Assembly: GCF_023630705.1 (NCBI RefSeq)
Contig: NZ_JALQEM010000041.1
Span: 1 to 64,000, forward strand
Source of the DNA: Caballeronia sp. GAFFF1
Lineage (GTDB): Bacteria > Pseudomonadota > Gammaproteobacteria > Burkholderiales > Burkholderiaceae
Length of the DNA stretch: 64,000 nt
Reading direction: 5' to 3'
The notes under the pieces are model-generated. The model did no database searches. It worked only from the letters and a program-made list of their open reading frames with translations, and had not been told where the DNA came from. Made by a program: the position numbers and the translations under genes. Shown here piece after piece: positions 35,789 through 44,099 of this stretch; the first letter of the stretch is position 1, and every line of letters starts with the position of its first letter.

Positions 35789-36745
35789 ATGGCCGACTCA
35801 TTTCCATCCATCCAACCGATCAAACGCGCAACCGCCGAGGTCGTGCCGCGCCTTGCGTTCGTCGTGTTCGTTCGCGGGCGGCTGGCGGCGCATGCCGCCG
35901 CGTTGCGAACGTTGCTGAACGAGCTGCAGGGAGGATGGCTCGATCAACGCCTGATCCGTTATCGGTCAGGAGCCCAGATCGAATGGAGCGATCTCGCGGA
36001 TGTGCATACCAAGACATCTCTCGCCGACCTTTGCGAGACGTGGCCGCACGCGAGCGGCACGCACTATCTGCAACTCGCAAGCGGCGTTGAGCAGACGCCA
36101 CAGGCGAACACCTGGGAATTCGTCGATGTCTCGCCGCTGCCCGATACCGAGCGCGCCAGCCACATCTTCGTGCGCTTCGCCGACGGTACGCCGCCGAAGG
36201 TTTTGTCCGAGCTGACCGCATGGCTCATCAATACGCTGCCGCTTTGGTGGGCGACGGGCGGTTATATCTTCGAACACCGAAGCGGTGCCGTCCTTACCGC
36301 GCACATGCGCATGGCCACCCTCGCGAAACGGTACTGGGCCGTGCAGATCATCGATCGGGCTTCGTTGCAGTGGGATGCAATACGCGGAATGCCGGGGGGA
36401 AACTGGCTGACGCTGATTGGCCGCGACTATGCGCGCAAAATGAAGCTGGACATCGAGAGAGTGGCAAACGAAGACAGAGCGCTTGCGGCGCAAGGCGTCT
36501 ATCGTCTCGCCGGGCAGCACGCGCTTGCCATCGCAGCCGGGAGCACTCCATTGCTGGGCGATATCAACCTTTACGAAGACTTCGATGCATATGTCCATGT
36601 AGCACGGCTGATCGCTCCGCTACTGTTACAGAGTCCGACGCCCTTACTGGGCCCGCTCGCCCGGCCCGAGGTACTCGAGGCGTGGCTGCGGCGCTTCGAC
36701 AAGCAGGAAGAATGGCTCGCGTGCGACATCGGAATGGGCAGATGA
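35789..36745 (+). CDS. DUF3396-type T6SS immunity family protein
   Basis: ATG 35789 gives 318 residues. LAFVVFVRGRLAAHAAALRTLLNEL, LPLWWATGGYIFEH, LLGDINLYEDFDAYVHVARLIAPLLL and AWLRRFD match the DUF3396 ('type VI immunity family') plan. It is cytoplasmic and follows the beta-propeller gene by 16 bp. Two immunity-like genes behind one effector may mean a stepwise effector exchange, or that one protects against an effector encoded elsewhere. It is the last gene of the T6SS locus. Confidence 0.75.
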   Translation: MADSFPSIQPIKRATAEVVPRLAFVVFVRGRLAAHAAALRTLLNELQGGWLDQRLIRYRSGAQIEWSDLADVHTKTSLADLCETWPHASGTHYLQLASGVEQTPQANTWEFVDVSPLPDTERASHIFVRFADGTPPKVLSELTAWLINTLPLWWATGGYIFEHRSGAVLTAHMRMATLAKRYWAVQIIDRASLQWDAIRGMPGGNWLTLIGRDYARKMKLDIERVANEDRALAAQGVYRLAGQHALAIAAGSTPLLGDINLYEDFDAYVHVARLIAPLLLQSPTPLLGPLARPEVLEAWLRRFDKQEEWLACDIGMGR

Positions 36746-36778
36746 TACGGGGGTTGCCCTTATAGGCGGTGTTGGCGA

Positions 36779-37186
36779 GTGATGCGTGACTTGCTTTCAC
36801 CGAGGCTGAAGCAGTACGTATTGCGACAGCATGGAGGCAGAACGGAAGATTCGCCGGCCGCTGACGGCACGCACGACAAGTTGGCCGAGCTTCACCTGCT
36901 GAGGTCGGTCGTCGAGACGCTGGGGGCACGCGCCACGCTGCATGTGGTGGACGACGCGGATCATTCGTTCCACGTGCGCGCGTCCTCCGGCCTGACCGAC
37001 GCGGAGGTCGTGCTCGAGTTAGCACGGACGATGTCCGCGTGGTTCTTCGCCGAAGGAGAGTTCGTGCGCGTTACCCGAGCAAGCGCAGGAATGCTTGTAG
37101 CGGAGCCAGGAGGGCAGCCGGCGCACTCGCCGTCCTGCGCTCGCCCGCTCAATCCCTTCGCCTATCGGCAGAGGTCTGTTGCATAG
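36779..37186 (+). pseudogene. C-terminal remnant of an alpha/beta-hydrolase (KANL3/Tex30-like)
   Basis: From about 36863 the frame reads GTHDKLAELHLLRSVVETLGARATLHVVDDADHSFHVRASSGLTDAEVVLELARTMSAWF. This is the C-terminal part of dienelactone-hydrolase-like Tex30/KANL3 proteins including the catalytic His (ADHSFH). The nucleophile half is missing and the upstream codons are unrelated, as is the tail past about 37065. It marks the point where the T6SS locus gives way to decayed DNA. Confidence 0.65.
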
Positions 37187-37260
37187 CGACGAAAGCAGCC
37201 GCAACGACAAACAACCTGTCCGACGGCCGCGACCTTTTTGATCTCCGTTCGGTCGAGGAT

Positions 37261-37833
37261 TTATAGCGCGTCGTCGACCTCTCTGCCGAGGTATCGAACG
37301 GTGCTTTTGAGCTTGCTAAGTCCAAGCAGAAGTTGAACCGCTCTGAGGTTCGTCGTCCGTTTGTAGATCAATGTCGCCTTCGTCCGACGCATCGAGTGTG
37401 CGCGGTAAGCAGTCGGATCAAGGCCGAGCGCGGCGACCCATCGATGTACCTTCCGTTGAGATATGCGGCGACCGATAAAAGCGGCTTGGGAAGAGGTACA
37501 ACTCGGACCTCAGCTTAACTTTCTCGACCCATGCAGCGACCGCCGCGAGAGCGGGCTCCGTGACTTCGGATTGCACGGGTCGTTTGGTTTTGCGCTGCAT
37601 TATCATCGCGCGCGGCAGATCTGATTGTCGTGGGTTACTTCGCGGACATGCAGATTGACGAGATCGCACCTGCGCAGCTTGCTGTCGATCGCACGATTGA
37701 GCAGCGCCAGATCACGAACCGCGTGCGCGTTCTGAAGGTAAATCCGGATTTCGCAGACGTCTTTCGGCTTGAGCGGCGGCTTTTATAAATCAACCCGCTT
37801 CGTTCCAGACTCACGGCTTAGATTGCTTCCCAT
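37261..37833 (-). pseudogene. Decayed tyrosine site-specific recombinase (integrase)
   Basis: Reading the minus strand from ATG 37833 gives MGSNLSRESGTKRVDL, then an in-frame TAA. It continues KPPLKPKDVCEIRIYLQNAHAVRD and SKLRRCDLVNLHVREVTHDNQI. A one-base loss near 37617-37622 shifts to PRAMIMQRKTKRPVQSEVTEPALAAVAAWVEK and YLFPSRFYRSPHIST. A second shift near 37440 leads to RWVAALGLDPTAYRAHSMRRTKATLIYKR and AVQLLLGLSKLKSTVRYLGREVDDAL, ending at 37261. The catalytic R (HSMRRTK) and Y (VRYLG) regions are visible. Full size would be about 190 residues, so the gene is complete in extent but dead. It is a sign of past mobile-element activity. Confidence 0.85.
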
Positions 37834-37838
37834 CACAG

Positions 37839-37861
37839 ACTCCCATTGAGTTGATGGGAGT
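37839..37861 (-). promoter_or_regulatory. Hairpin covering the ribosome site of the integrase pseudogene
   Basis: ACTCCCAT (37839-37846) pairs exactly with ATGGGAGT (37854-37861). On the minus strand the second arm contains GGGAG a few bases before the former integrase ATG at 37833, so the stem would hide its ribosome-binding site. Possibly a relic of translational control; alternatively a chance or terminator hairpin. Confidence 0.35.
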
Positions 37862-38267
37862 TTCATTGTCTTCCTCCATTCTCTTTCGCCGTTACCGTCG
37901 GAGCAGGCTCTTGCCCAAGTCGGCCATAGCCGTGGCTCGCACCGGGACCAACGACCGGCTGTGATACGCGCATTGCTGCCTTTCGATGAGATGCGGTCGA
38001 ACGCTACTGCGTCCTTCTGCGCTCACAAGAGCTGGTAGGGTGCATCGTTACGTACGAAATCGCGAGCGCCCGAGGTGGAGATCGTCTGCGGCTCCGATCT
38101 CTCCGTGGAGCGCTTACTCGTGAACGTCCAGTCTCTGGCGGGCTAGCGGTGCAAGTTTGCCAGCCGGTTAAGCCGACCAGCGCTCAGGCAAAGTCGCTGA
38201 GTAATACGAAGGCGGTACTGTGGGTATGCAATCTGCTCCTTGCCGCTAACGCTTCTAAGGAACGCCC
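37862..38267. other. Non-coding stretch between integrase relic and yidD-like gene
   Basis: About 400 bp with stops in all frames and no recognisable gene fragment, RNA or repeat. Probably degraded island DNA plus the promoter of the YidD-like gene. Confidence 0.4.
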
Positions 38268-38750
38268 ATGCTGACCTCAGTGGTTTTGAAAGGTATTCGC
38301 CTCTACCAGCGCTACGTTTCTCCTCGCAAGGGCTTCGCATGTGCGTATCGCATCCACACCGGTGGACAGAGTTGTTCAAGCTTTGGGTTCCGGGCGATTG
38401 AACGCCACGGGCTGACGCGGGGCCTCAAGCTCCTGCGGCGGCGCCTTGATCTCTGTGCGTGGCATCACCACCGAGCGCGCAACGCCGGACTCGCCCGTCC
38501 ACCGGCCGTTGCACGCCAAGCTGGATTCATCTACATCGGTGGCGATGACGGCTGCGCGCCTGGCTGTTCGCTCGGCGAATGCGGCTTGGCCGAGAATTGT
38601 GCATGTGACGTCTGCGAAATTGGTGCGTGCTGGGTCGCGCTTAGTACATGCTCCGGCGGAGCCTGCGGGGGCGGCCGGCAGCGCGAAGCTTGGCGGAGAG
38701 ACGCACGCGCCCAGCGCCGCAGCCGCTACGGGCCAGGTCGGCACTGGTGA
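38268..38750 (+). CDS. YidD-like protein with Cys-rich C-terminal part
   Basis: A 160-residue frame. Residues 5-70 (LKGIRLYQRYVSPRKGFACAYRIHTGGQSCSSFGFRAIERHGLTRGLKLLRRRLDLC) match the YidD 'membrane protein insertion efficiency factor' family, in the variant seen in Burkholderiales with CAYR and SCS cysteines. After about 90 the protein is rich in Cys and Gly (GGDDGCAPGCSLGECGLAENCACDVCEIGAC), then turns into basic low-complexity sequence from about 130. This suggests that the true 3' end may have been frameshifted. Upstream AAGGAACGCCC could serve as ribosome site. Confidence 0.6.
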   Translation: MLTSVVLKGIRLYQRYVSPRKGFACAYRIHTGGQSCSSFGFRAIERHGLTRGLKLLRRRLDLCAWHHHRARNAGLARPPAVARQAGFIYIGGDDGCAPGCSLGECGLAENCACDVCEIGACWVALSTCSGGACGGGRQREAWRRDARAQRRSRYGPGRHW

Positions 38751-39021
38751 TTCAGCAGCCGTTCGACTGACAAAATCGAAACTTCGTAAGGGCGGGTCAG
38801 CCGGCCAGGGTGCAGGGCGGCTAGGCAGCGGCGGTTCGAGGGGCGGACATCAAGGCTGGTCCCACATCTGTCACCGCCGATTTGCGAGTCCCAAACTGGT
38901 CGCGGGGTTCGCGGCTTTGTTGAGCCGGACACTTTACGAGTTCGCCAGTTCATCCTTCCGGGCGCGAGATACTGCCGATGATGACATATGCCCGTACGAC
39001 AGCCGCCTTGATTCCTCTTTC

Positions 39022-39041
39022 TCCTTACCATAAAGTAAGGA
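39022..39041. promoter_or_regulatory. Inverted repeat operator before the AbrB/PIN pair
   Basis: TCCTTAC (39022-39028) and GTAAGGA (39035-39041) are perfect arms around six bases. They lie just before the ribosome site GGGAGG (39044-39049) of the antitoxin gene. The position fits autorepression by the AbrB-type antitoxin, as is usual for toxin-antitoxin operons. Confidence 0.5.
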
Positions 39042-39054
39042 AAGGGAGGATCAT

Positions 39055-39300
39055 ATGACAGCAGCGACCGTGACGTCGAAGGGGCAGGTCACGATTCCGG
39101 TGGATGTACGCAATCGGCTCGGCTTGGAATCCGGAGACCGCATCGAATTCAGCTTCAACGAGACGACCGGAAGGTACGAGGTTTTTCCGGCAACGCGCTC
39201 GATTTCTTCCCTCAAGGGCATCGTCAAGAAGCCCGACAGCCCGGTATCCATTGAGGATATGAACCGGGCTATCGCGGAGAAGGGGGCATCCGCGCGATGA
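39055..39300 (+). CDS. AbrB/MazE-fold antitoxin
   Basis: An 81-residue protein with a SpoVT/AbrB swapped-hairpin domain at the N-terminus (TAATVTSKGQVTIPVDVRNRLGLESGDRIEFSF) and a C-terminal toxin-binding tail (SLKGIVKKPDSPVSIEDMNRAIAEKGA). It dimerises, binds its own promoter and neutralises the PIN toxin whose ATG overlaps its stop (ATGA at 39297). A strong GGGAGG ribosome site precedes it. Confidence 0.9.
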   Translation: MTAATVTSKGQVTIPVDVRNRLGLESGDRIEFSFNETTGRYEVFPATRSISSLKGIVKKPDSPVSIEDMNRAIAEKGASAR

Positions 39301-39695
39301 CCGGACTGGACACGAACGTGCTTGTCCGCTACTTCGCACAAGACGATGCGGCGCAATCCAAAAAGTCGACAGCGCTCATGGAGTCGCTTTCGTCGGATCG
39401 ACCGGGCTTCGTGTCGCAAGTTGCGCTTATCGAGCTTGTCTGGGTGCTCGCAGGCTGCTACAACGTCGGCCGCGCGGAGATGAGAAACATCGTTGAGTCG
39501 ATGCTCGACACGAAGGAACTCGTGGTCGAAGCAGCCGATACGATGCGAAAGGCACTTCGCGTTTTCGCGGCATCAAGCAAGGCAAATTTCGCGGACTGCG
39601 TGATCGAGCGGTCGGGACACGTGGCGGAGTGCGAGTACACGGCCACCTTCGATGTCGCGGCTTCAAAGCTTGCGGGCATGCATCTGCTGAAGTAA
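39297..39695 (+). CDS. PIN-domain (VapC-type) ribonuclease toxin
   Basis: A 132-residue PIN protein with acidic active-site residues in place: D near the N-terminus (TGLDTNVLVRYFAQDD), E in SQVALIELVWVL, D in NFADCVIERSG and D in ATFDVAASKL. VapC-type toxins cut structured RNAs, often tRNA or rRNA. All four acidic positions are intact, so it is probably active. It is translationally coupled to the AbrB-type antitoxin. Such pairs commonly persist in decaying islands. Confidence 0.9.
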   Translation: MTGLDTNVLVRYFAQDDAAQSKKSTALMESLSSDRPGFVSQVALIELVWVLAGCYNVGRAEMRNIVESMLDTKELVVEAADTMRKALRVFAASSKANFADCVIERSGHVAECEYTATFDVAASKLAGMHLLK

Positions 39696-39734
39696 GACGA
39701 CCGACAATAGGGATGGATGAACACGGGAGTGAAG

Positions 39735-39863
39735 ATGATCGGACGTATCGTGGTTTTGGTGTCGGTGGCAGCGGCGCTACTTGGCCTAGCGGCGTGCAAC
39801 ACGGTGGCAGGTGCCGGACGGGATATCACCGATTCGGCGCAAGCCGTCAAGCGCGCGCTTTGA
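39735..39863 (+). CDS. Entericidin A/B family lipoprotein, copy 1
   Basis: A 42-residue lipoprotein with GGGAG six bases before the ATG. The product is a short hydrophobic signal with a lipobox and mature start (LLGLAACNTVAGAGRDITDS). The CNTVAG-GRDI core is typical of entericidin/EcnAB lipoproteins, small stress- or stationary-phase-linked membrane lipoproteins. A diverged paralogue lies at 40918-41049. Confidence 0.85.
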   Translation: MIGRIVVLVSVAAALLGLAACNTVAGAGRDITDSAQAVKRAL

Positions 39864-40304
39864 TCGGGAAGCCATCACCCATTCGTCATTCGATGGAGGG
39901 AAGCTCCTATGATTCGTTTCGTCTCGGGCGGCGCAATCTTGATCGCTAACTGCTCTTGTCGGGTCCTCGGCATACATTCGTGACGCGCGCCGCAGTACAG
40001 TGAAGCGCCGACAGGATGCGAGTAAGGAAACATCATGAACAAGCGACCTGTATGTGCGACTCGTTTAAGACTTGGACAGCTTGTCGTGGACCATATTGAG
40101 CAGCGTTGCCGGGAGCCTGTCGGTTCACCGCCATTTAGGCGTTAGGTGCGGCAGCGAAAGCCGCTCGCAATGATTTACGGCCCGTTCATCGGCCGGCTTC
40201 GCGGAAAACGTCGATGTGACAGCGCAGCGCCCCGCGAAGGACGAAGGACTGCATGGCGACATCTGACGCAATCCTTGCGTCTGCCAGATAGGAAGCGTTG
40301 CCTA
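39864..40304. other. Stretch with only a doubtful 36-codon frame
   Basis: No family-level gene is visible. A small frame at 40035-40145 (MNKRPVCATRLRLGQLVVDH) has AAGGA upstream but no recognisable features. A possible 12-residue peptide follows near 40254. Treated as non-coding. Confidence 0.3.
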
Positions 40305-40451
40305 GTGCAGGTTGAAAAAAACGGCTTCACGAAAGCCCAGTGGGAGGCGATCGCAGTCTACAACGAGGCTCGTAAGCGCACGATGCGGTTCTACATGAGG
40401 GCCGGCGCGGCGGCCGTCCTCGGATGCAGCGCAGCATTGATGCCGCGTTGA
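40305..40451 (+). CDS. Hypothetical small protein with a hydrophobic C-terminal half
   Basis: A possible GTG-initiated 48-residue protein: VEKNGFTKAQWEAIAVYNEARKRTMRF, then YMRAGAAAVLGCSAALMP, a short hydrophobic segment. GGAAG lies upstream. It abuts the next hypothetical membrane frame with no gap. The two could be halves of one gene broken by an in-frame stop. Family unknown. Confidence 0.3.
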   Translation: MQVEKNGFTKAQWEAIAVYNEARKRTMRFYMRAGAAAVLGCSAALMPR

Positions 40452-40691
40452 ATGATGCAAGACGGCACGCTCCACGTTCCTGCGTATCTCCAATGGGTGG
40501 AGCTTGGTCTGCTTATCGTGTTGCTCATTGTGCTCACAATCGGAGCCGCCGCCGTCAATGGGGCGGTAGCGGCAAGCCGAACGGACCGTATCCGCAGCGG
40601 CGTGCCAAAGAACTTGTTGCAGAATTCGAGAAGTACCCCACGAGCAGGTTGTAGCGATGCCGAGTGGCGCACTCAGCTGCACGTCACCTAA
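40452..40691 (+). CDS. Hypothetical small membrane protein
   Basis: A 79-residue frame with one clear membrane segment (YLQWVELGLLIVLLIVLTIGAAAVNGAVAA) and a polar C-terminus. It starts immediately after the previous stop (TGA-ATG). No family is recognised. The clean hydrophobic helix suggests real coding descent, though the gene may be degenerate. Confidence 0.35.
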   Translation: MMQDGTLHVPAYLQWVELGLLIVLLIVLTIGAAAVNGAVAASRTDRIRSGVPKNLLQNSRSTPRAGCSDAEWRTQLHVT

Positions 40692-40917
40692 CGTTGTCTC
40701 GTTTCATTCAGGAACAGCACCGCCTCCGGACGCTGACATGGGTGACGCCATGCCGCCTCCGGCTCTTCCGCTCCATTTTTCCCCGGACCGCATTTAGTAA
40801 AGTAACTAGTCCCGACGGCCGATAACTGTAGCGAACGGAAGCGCCCTAAGGCATGCACGAACCGCAAGGAGCGTTAACGGGACTTCATCGACATCCACTA
40901 AACAAGGAACATGGGAA

Positions 40918-41049
40918 ATGGCCGCACGACTTCTAACTTTGCTGATCATTGTCTCTGCGCTGGTCGGTCTCTCCGCTTGTAACACGGTCGCTGGTTTCGG
41001 GCGGGACATCACTGATTCCGCAAATGCCGTTAAGCGTGTCGTTTTTTGA
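40918..41049 (+). CDS. Entericidin A/B family lipoprotein, copy 2
   Basis: A 43-residue lipoprotein reading ARLLTLLIIVSALVGLSACNTVAGF and then GRDITDSANAVKRVVF. Its lipobox and C-terminal half closely match copy 1 (CNTVAG-GRDITDSA-AVKR), while the signal sequence and third-codon positions differ. That indicates an old duplication or separate acquisition. The AAGGA ribosome site lies about 9 bases before the ATG. Confidence 0.85.
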   Translation: MAARLLTLLIIVSALVGLSACNTVAGFGRDITDSANAVKRVVF

Positions 41050-41148
41050 ATCGCTTGGGCATTACGTCCGGCGTCGGCGCTTCGCCGTTACAGGCAGCAG
41101 GGGTGCGGGAGTAATATGGTCTGCGTCGGTGAGCCACTGGAGACGACC

Positions 41149-41523
41149 ATGGAAAGAAACTTTCATCGCGCGCAGCTTCGCGCCGCGCTTGTCGCGACAA
41201 TCTGCGTTGGCGCGGCGTGTTTCGCTACGGCAGCTACTGCGGAGAGTCAGGCGGTCAAGAAGTTCGGCCAGATAACCGTCATCAACCAAACGCTTCAGCC
41301 GAAACCGGTGAAGACGGCGCCTCCCCCGACGCCAGCGGCACCTGCAAACAATTATTCGAATCCGTCGAGCCTCGCCACGCCGAACGCGAATGTCAGCTTA
41401 AACGGCGGCGCAGCCCCGTCCTACAACTGGAACGCCATTAAGGCGGCGAATGCCGCGAACGCGGCGGCTGCCGCGCGCGTCAACGCGATCCCCGGAGCGC
41501 CGCCGCCCGCATCCAAGAGGTAA
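41149..41523 (+). CDS. Hypothetical secreted Ala/Asn/Pro-rich protein
   Basis: ATG 41149 with GGAG eight bases upstream; 124 residues. A signal peptide (LRAALVATICVGAACFATAATAE) is followed by VKKFGQITVINQTLQPKPVKTAPPPTPAAPANNYSNP and a low-complexity Ala/Asn-rich tail ending PPPASKR. It is likely periplasmic or surface-exposed and intrinsically disordered. No family recognised. It lies about 100 bp after entericidin copy 2. Confidence 0.6.
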   Translation: MERNFHRAQLRAALVATICVGAACFATAATAESQAVKKFGQITVINQTLQPKPVKTAPPPTPAAPANNYSNPSSLATPNANVSLNGGAAPSYNWNAIKAANAANAAAAARVNAIPGAPPPASKR

Positions 41524-42254
41524 GGTACCTGGCACCTCTCAATGTGAGCTGCACGCCTACGGACTCATTTCAGTCCCAGGCTAGAGCGCTAGCTCGGTGG
41601 AACCCGTCATCGTCCACTGCGGGCGCCGCTACTCAGCGGTATCGGCGCTCGATCTTTTGCGACTGGCCGAACGCCTGGTAGAAGGGGGTCTCACTGGCGC
41701 CCCCGCCGCACAACACACCCGGCTGCCGGCCAACTTCTCGCGCACCGACAATGATGCGAACTAGTTCTGTCGTTCCTGTAGCGAGTTTCTGCAGCAGTCG
41801 TCTCTCGGCCAGGAACGGTCATTCGCTCGCATTGGCGACCCGGACTTTCGGACGTCAGTTATACGCCACACACCGGCCAGCCGGCGCTCGAAGGTTGCAG
41901 GTGCTCTCGCTTTCTGGGAGCCAGGTCGAGTCGCTCGCTAAACGCGCTGCGCTAGATCATTGATTATCTCTGGCGCACGTCATCTGGACCGCCTTGTGAC
42001 TGAACTAAGAATGCTTGACCACCTCTACAACGATGCTTCGGAAGCCGGCTCGCGTTACCGGCGAATGCCATTCAATAGCTGAAAGCATGATGCCGGTGCT
42101 GCACCCTGAAGCTCGCGCATGATAACGCTGGCCTATGGTTAGCCGTTGGAAAGACGGAACCAAGGTTCGAAGTGTGCGAAGCGTCTGGCAGCCGCCGCAC
42201 GCACCGGAAAATGCGAGCGGCGGCACGCTGCAAGCAAGGGCTGGCGACGGACGG
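41524..42254. other. 731-bp gap without a convincing gene
   Basis: Several short frames exist but none has a ribosome site, a family motif or plausible composition. The GC content appears lower than in flanking genes. It probably separates island remnants from the catabolic cluster on the right. Confidence 0.4.
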
Positions 42255-42605
42255 TTAGATCGACGTCGCGTCCTTGTATTCGACAAGCACTTCGCGATAC
42301 GGCCGATTGCCGTCATTGCGTGCCTTATGAGTCGCGGGTACGCGTGCGCCCTTGCCGATCTCCGACAGCACTTCGAGATAGCCGTCCTCGCATTTGAGCG
42401 AATACACCGCGCCCGTCGGTACCTCGAAGATGCCCAGGTCGACGCCGTCCTTGTCGTAGATATGCAGCGGCGCGCCTTCTATCGCGTACCACATGTACGA
42501 ATGCTCGTGCGTATGAACGGGCGTCTCTTCGCCCGGTTCGAGCACGAAGTTCCATACGATCACCTTGTCGTTCTCGAATACCTTTTCGCTTCCTACGCCA
42601 GCCAT
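42255..42605 (-). CDS. Cupin-domain protein
   Basis: A 116-residue single-domain cupin. WNFVLEPGEETPVHTHEHSYMWYAIEGAPLHIYDKDG supplies the first metal-binding motif (His-x-His-...-Tyr), and GAVYSLKCEDGYLEVL the second half. Small cupins bind a metal and act as isomerases, dioxygenases or ligand sensors; the substrate is unknown. It is 72 bp downstream of dadA on the same strand, so probably in the same transcript and serving the same amino-acid pathway. Confidence 0.8.
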   Translation of the reverse strand: MAGVGSEKVFENDKVIVWNFVLEPGEETPVHTHEHSYMWYAIEGAPLHIYDKDGVDLGIFEVPTGAVYSLKCEDGYLEVLSEIGKGARVPATHKARNDGNRPYREVLVEYKDATSI

Positions 42606-42677
42606 GGTTGTCTCCTGATATATGCACCTGTTATGTGCACCTGTTTGGACGACGCATGTCAGGCCTGCATGACCGTG

Positions 42678-43919
42678 CTAGGCCAGCAGGCCCTCCATCG
42701 GAATCGCCGGCGATTTCCCGGCGACAAGATCGGCTGTGATGCGGGCCGATCCGTGAGACATGGTCCAGCCGATATGACCATGCCCGGTATTCAGGTAGAG
42801 GTTGCGGTACTTCTTGCGTCCGAAGAACGGCAGGTTGGTCGGCGTCATCGGACGCAAGCCCGCCCACATCTGCGCGTGCTCGTAGTCCCCGCCATCCGGA
42901 TAAAGCTCCTCTGTGACACGTTTCATGAAAGCGAAGTCGGACGGTTTGTGCGAAGTGTCGTACCCGGCGAATTCAGCGGTCGCCGTCACGCGAATGCGAT
43001 CTCCGAAGCGTGAGATGGCGACGAGGTTGTGCTCGTCCACGGCCGCGACTTCCGGCGGCGCCTTGTGATCGCCGATGGGTATCGTCAACGAATATCCTTT
43101 GATCGGATAGATCGGCAAGTGGATGCCGATCTGTCCCGCCACCTTTGGGCTCCATGTCCCGAGCGCGAGCACATAGGCGTCGCCGCTGACCGTTCCGCGG
43201 CTCGTCGCGACACCAGTAATGTCGCTGCCCGCGGTCTGAAAGCCGTCCACCAGCGTGTCGGTCATGAACGTGCCGCCGCGCGCCGCGACCCTCTCGGCGA
43301 GCGAGCGCGTGAACTTCGCCGGATCGCCCGTCTCATCCGTCGGGCAGTGAATCGCGCCTGCGATCTTCTCCTTCACACTGGCAAGCGACGGATCGACGGC
43401 CACCACTTCGTCGCGGTTCAGCACGCGTATGGTTTGCCCGTCAGATTCCAGCAGCTTCATTTGTGCGATGCCGCGATCGAGCGATTCCTGGCTGCGATGA
43501 AAGTAGAGAATGCCCCGATCGTTGCGGTCATAGTCGATGCTTTCCTCGCCGAGCATCTGATGCAGCACGCTTTGCGAGTACGCAGCGAGCCGATGCTTGA
43601 GCAGTGTATTGCGCCGCGCTTTCTCCACGGTGCACTCGAGCAGAAAGCGCCACGACCATGCATAAAGCCGTGGGTCGGACGAGAACTTGAAACGCAGTGC
43701 CTGATCCTTCATGACGATGGACTTGAGGAGTGTCATCGGTGCCTTGGGGGACGACCACACGAACGAATGACCGGGCGCGACCATGCCCGCGTTGCCCCAG
43801 CTCGTCTCCGCGGCCACCACCGGCTGCCGCTCGATCACGACCACATCATGGCCGTCTTTCTGCAACTGGTACGCAGTGGTGACCCCGACCACGCCCGCCC
43901 CGAGCACGATTACCTTCAC
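42678..43919 (-). CDS. dadA: FAD-dependent D-amino-acid dehydrogenase (DadA type)
   Basis: A 413-residue DAO-fold flavoprotein with FAD-binding MKVIVLGAGVVGVTTAYQL (GxGxxG), then ETSWGNAGMVAPGHSFVWSSPKAPMTLLKS and the C-terminal LRPMTPTNLPFFG and NTGHGHIGWTMSHGSARITADLV. This is the canonical DadA signature and normal length. DadA oxidises D-amino acids to imino acids at the membrane, passing electrons to the quinone pool. It is divergent from ridA, whose product hydrolyses such imines, and shares with it a region containing two TGTCGACA palindromes. Confidence 0.92.
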   Translation of the reverse strand: MKVIVLGAGVVGVTTAYQLQKDGHDVVVIERQPVVAAETSWGNAGMVAPGHSFVWSSPKAPMTLLKSIVMKDQALRFKFSSDPRLYAWSWRFLLECTVEKARRNTLLKHRLAAYSQSVLHQMLGEESIDYDRNDRGILYFHRSQESLDRGIAQMKLLESDGQTIRVLNRDEVVAVDPSLASVKEKIAGAIHCPTDETGDPAKFTRSLAERVAARGGTFMTDTLVDGFQTAGSDITGVATSRGTVSGDAYVLALGTWSPKVAGQIGIHLPIYPIKGYSLTIPIGDHKAPPEVAAVDEHNLVAISRFGDRIRVTATAEFAGYDTSHKPSDFAFMKRVTEELYPDGGDYEHAQMWAGLRPMTPTNLPFFGRKKYRNLYLNTGHGHIGWTMSHGSARITADLVAGKSPAIPMEGLLA

Positions 43920-43956
43920 GATGTTTCCCCATGTGCCGACGTTTCCCGCTTCGAAC

Positions 43957-43964
43957 TGTCGACA
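43957..43964. promoter_or_regulatory. TGTCGACA palindrome upstream of dadA
   Basis: An 8-bp palindrome 38 bp upstream of the dadA ATG. The same core recurs as the 12-bp AGTGTCGACACT at 44100-44111. A candidate operator for the GntR/FCD regulator encoded at the far end of the cluster. Confidence 0.4.
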
Positions 43965-44099
43965 CTAATGTAGAAAGAAAAAAAGACGGCAGCAAGCCTG
44001 TTGCAGACTATAGCCCTTGAATACAGCGAAAATCAGCAAATTTCAGCGTTTTGCAGGTCCGAGCAAACGAGTACTTGCTTCCGCGAATTTTATTCTGAT

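Noticed and set aside
36746..42254. Possible CRISPR array or intact IS element in the gene-poor region
   Set aside because: No regularly spaced repeats and no transposase or terminal inverted repeats were visible; only the integrase relic.
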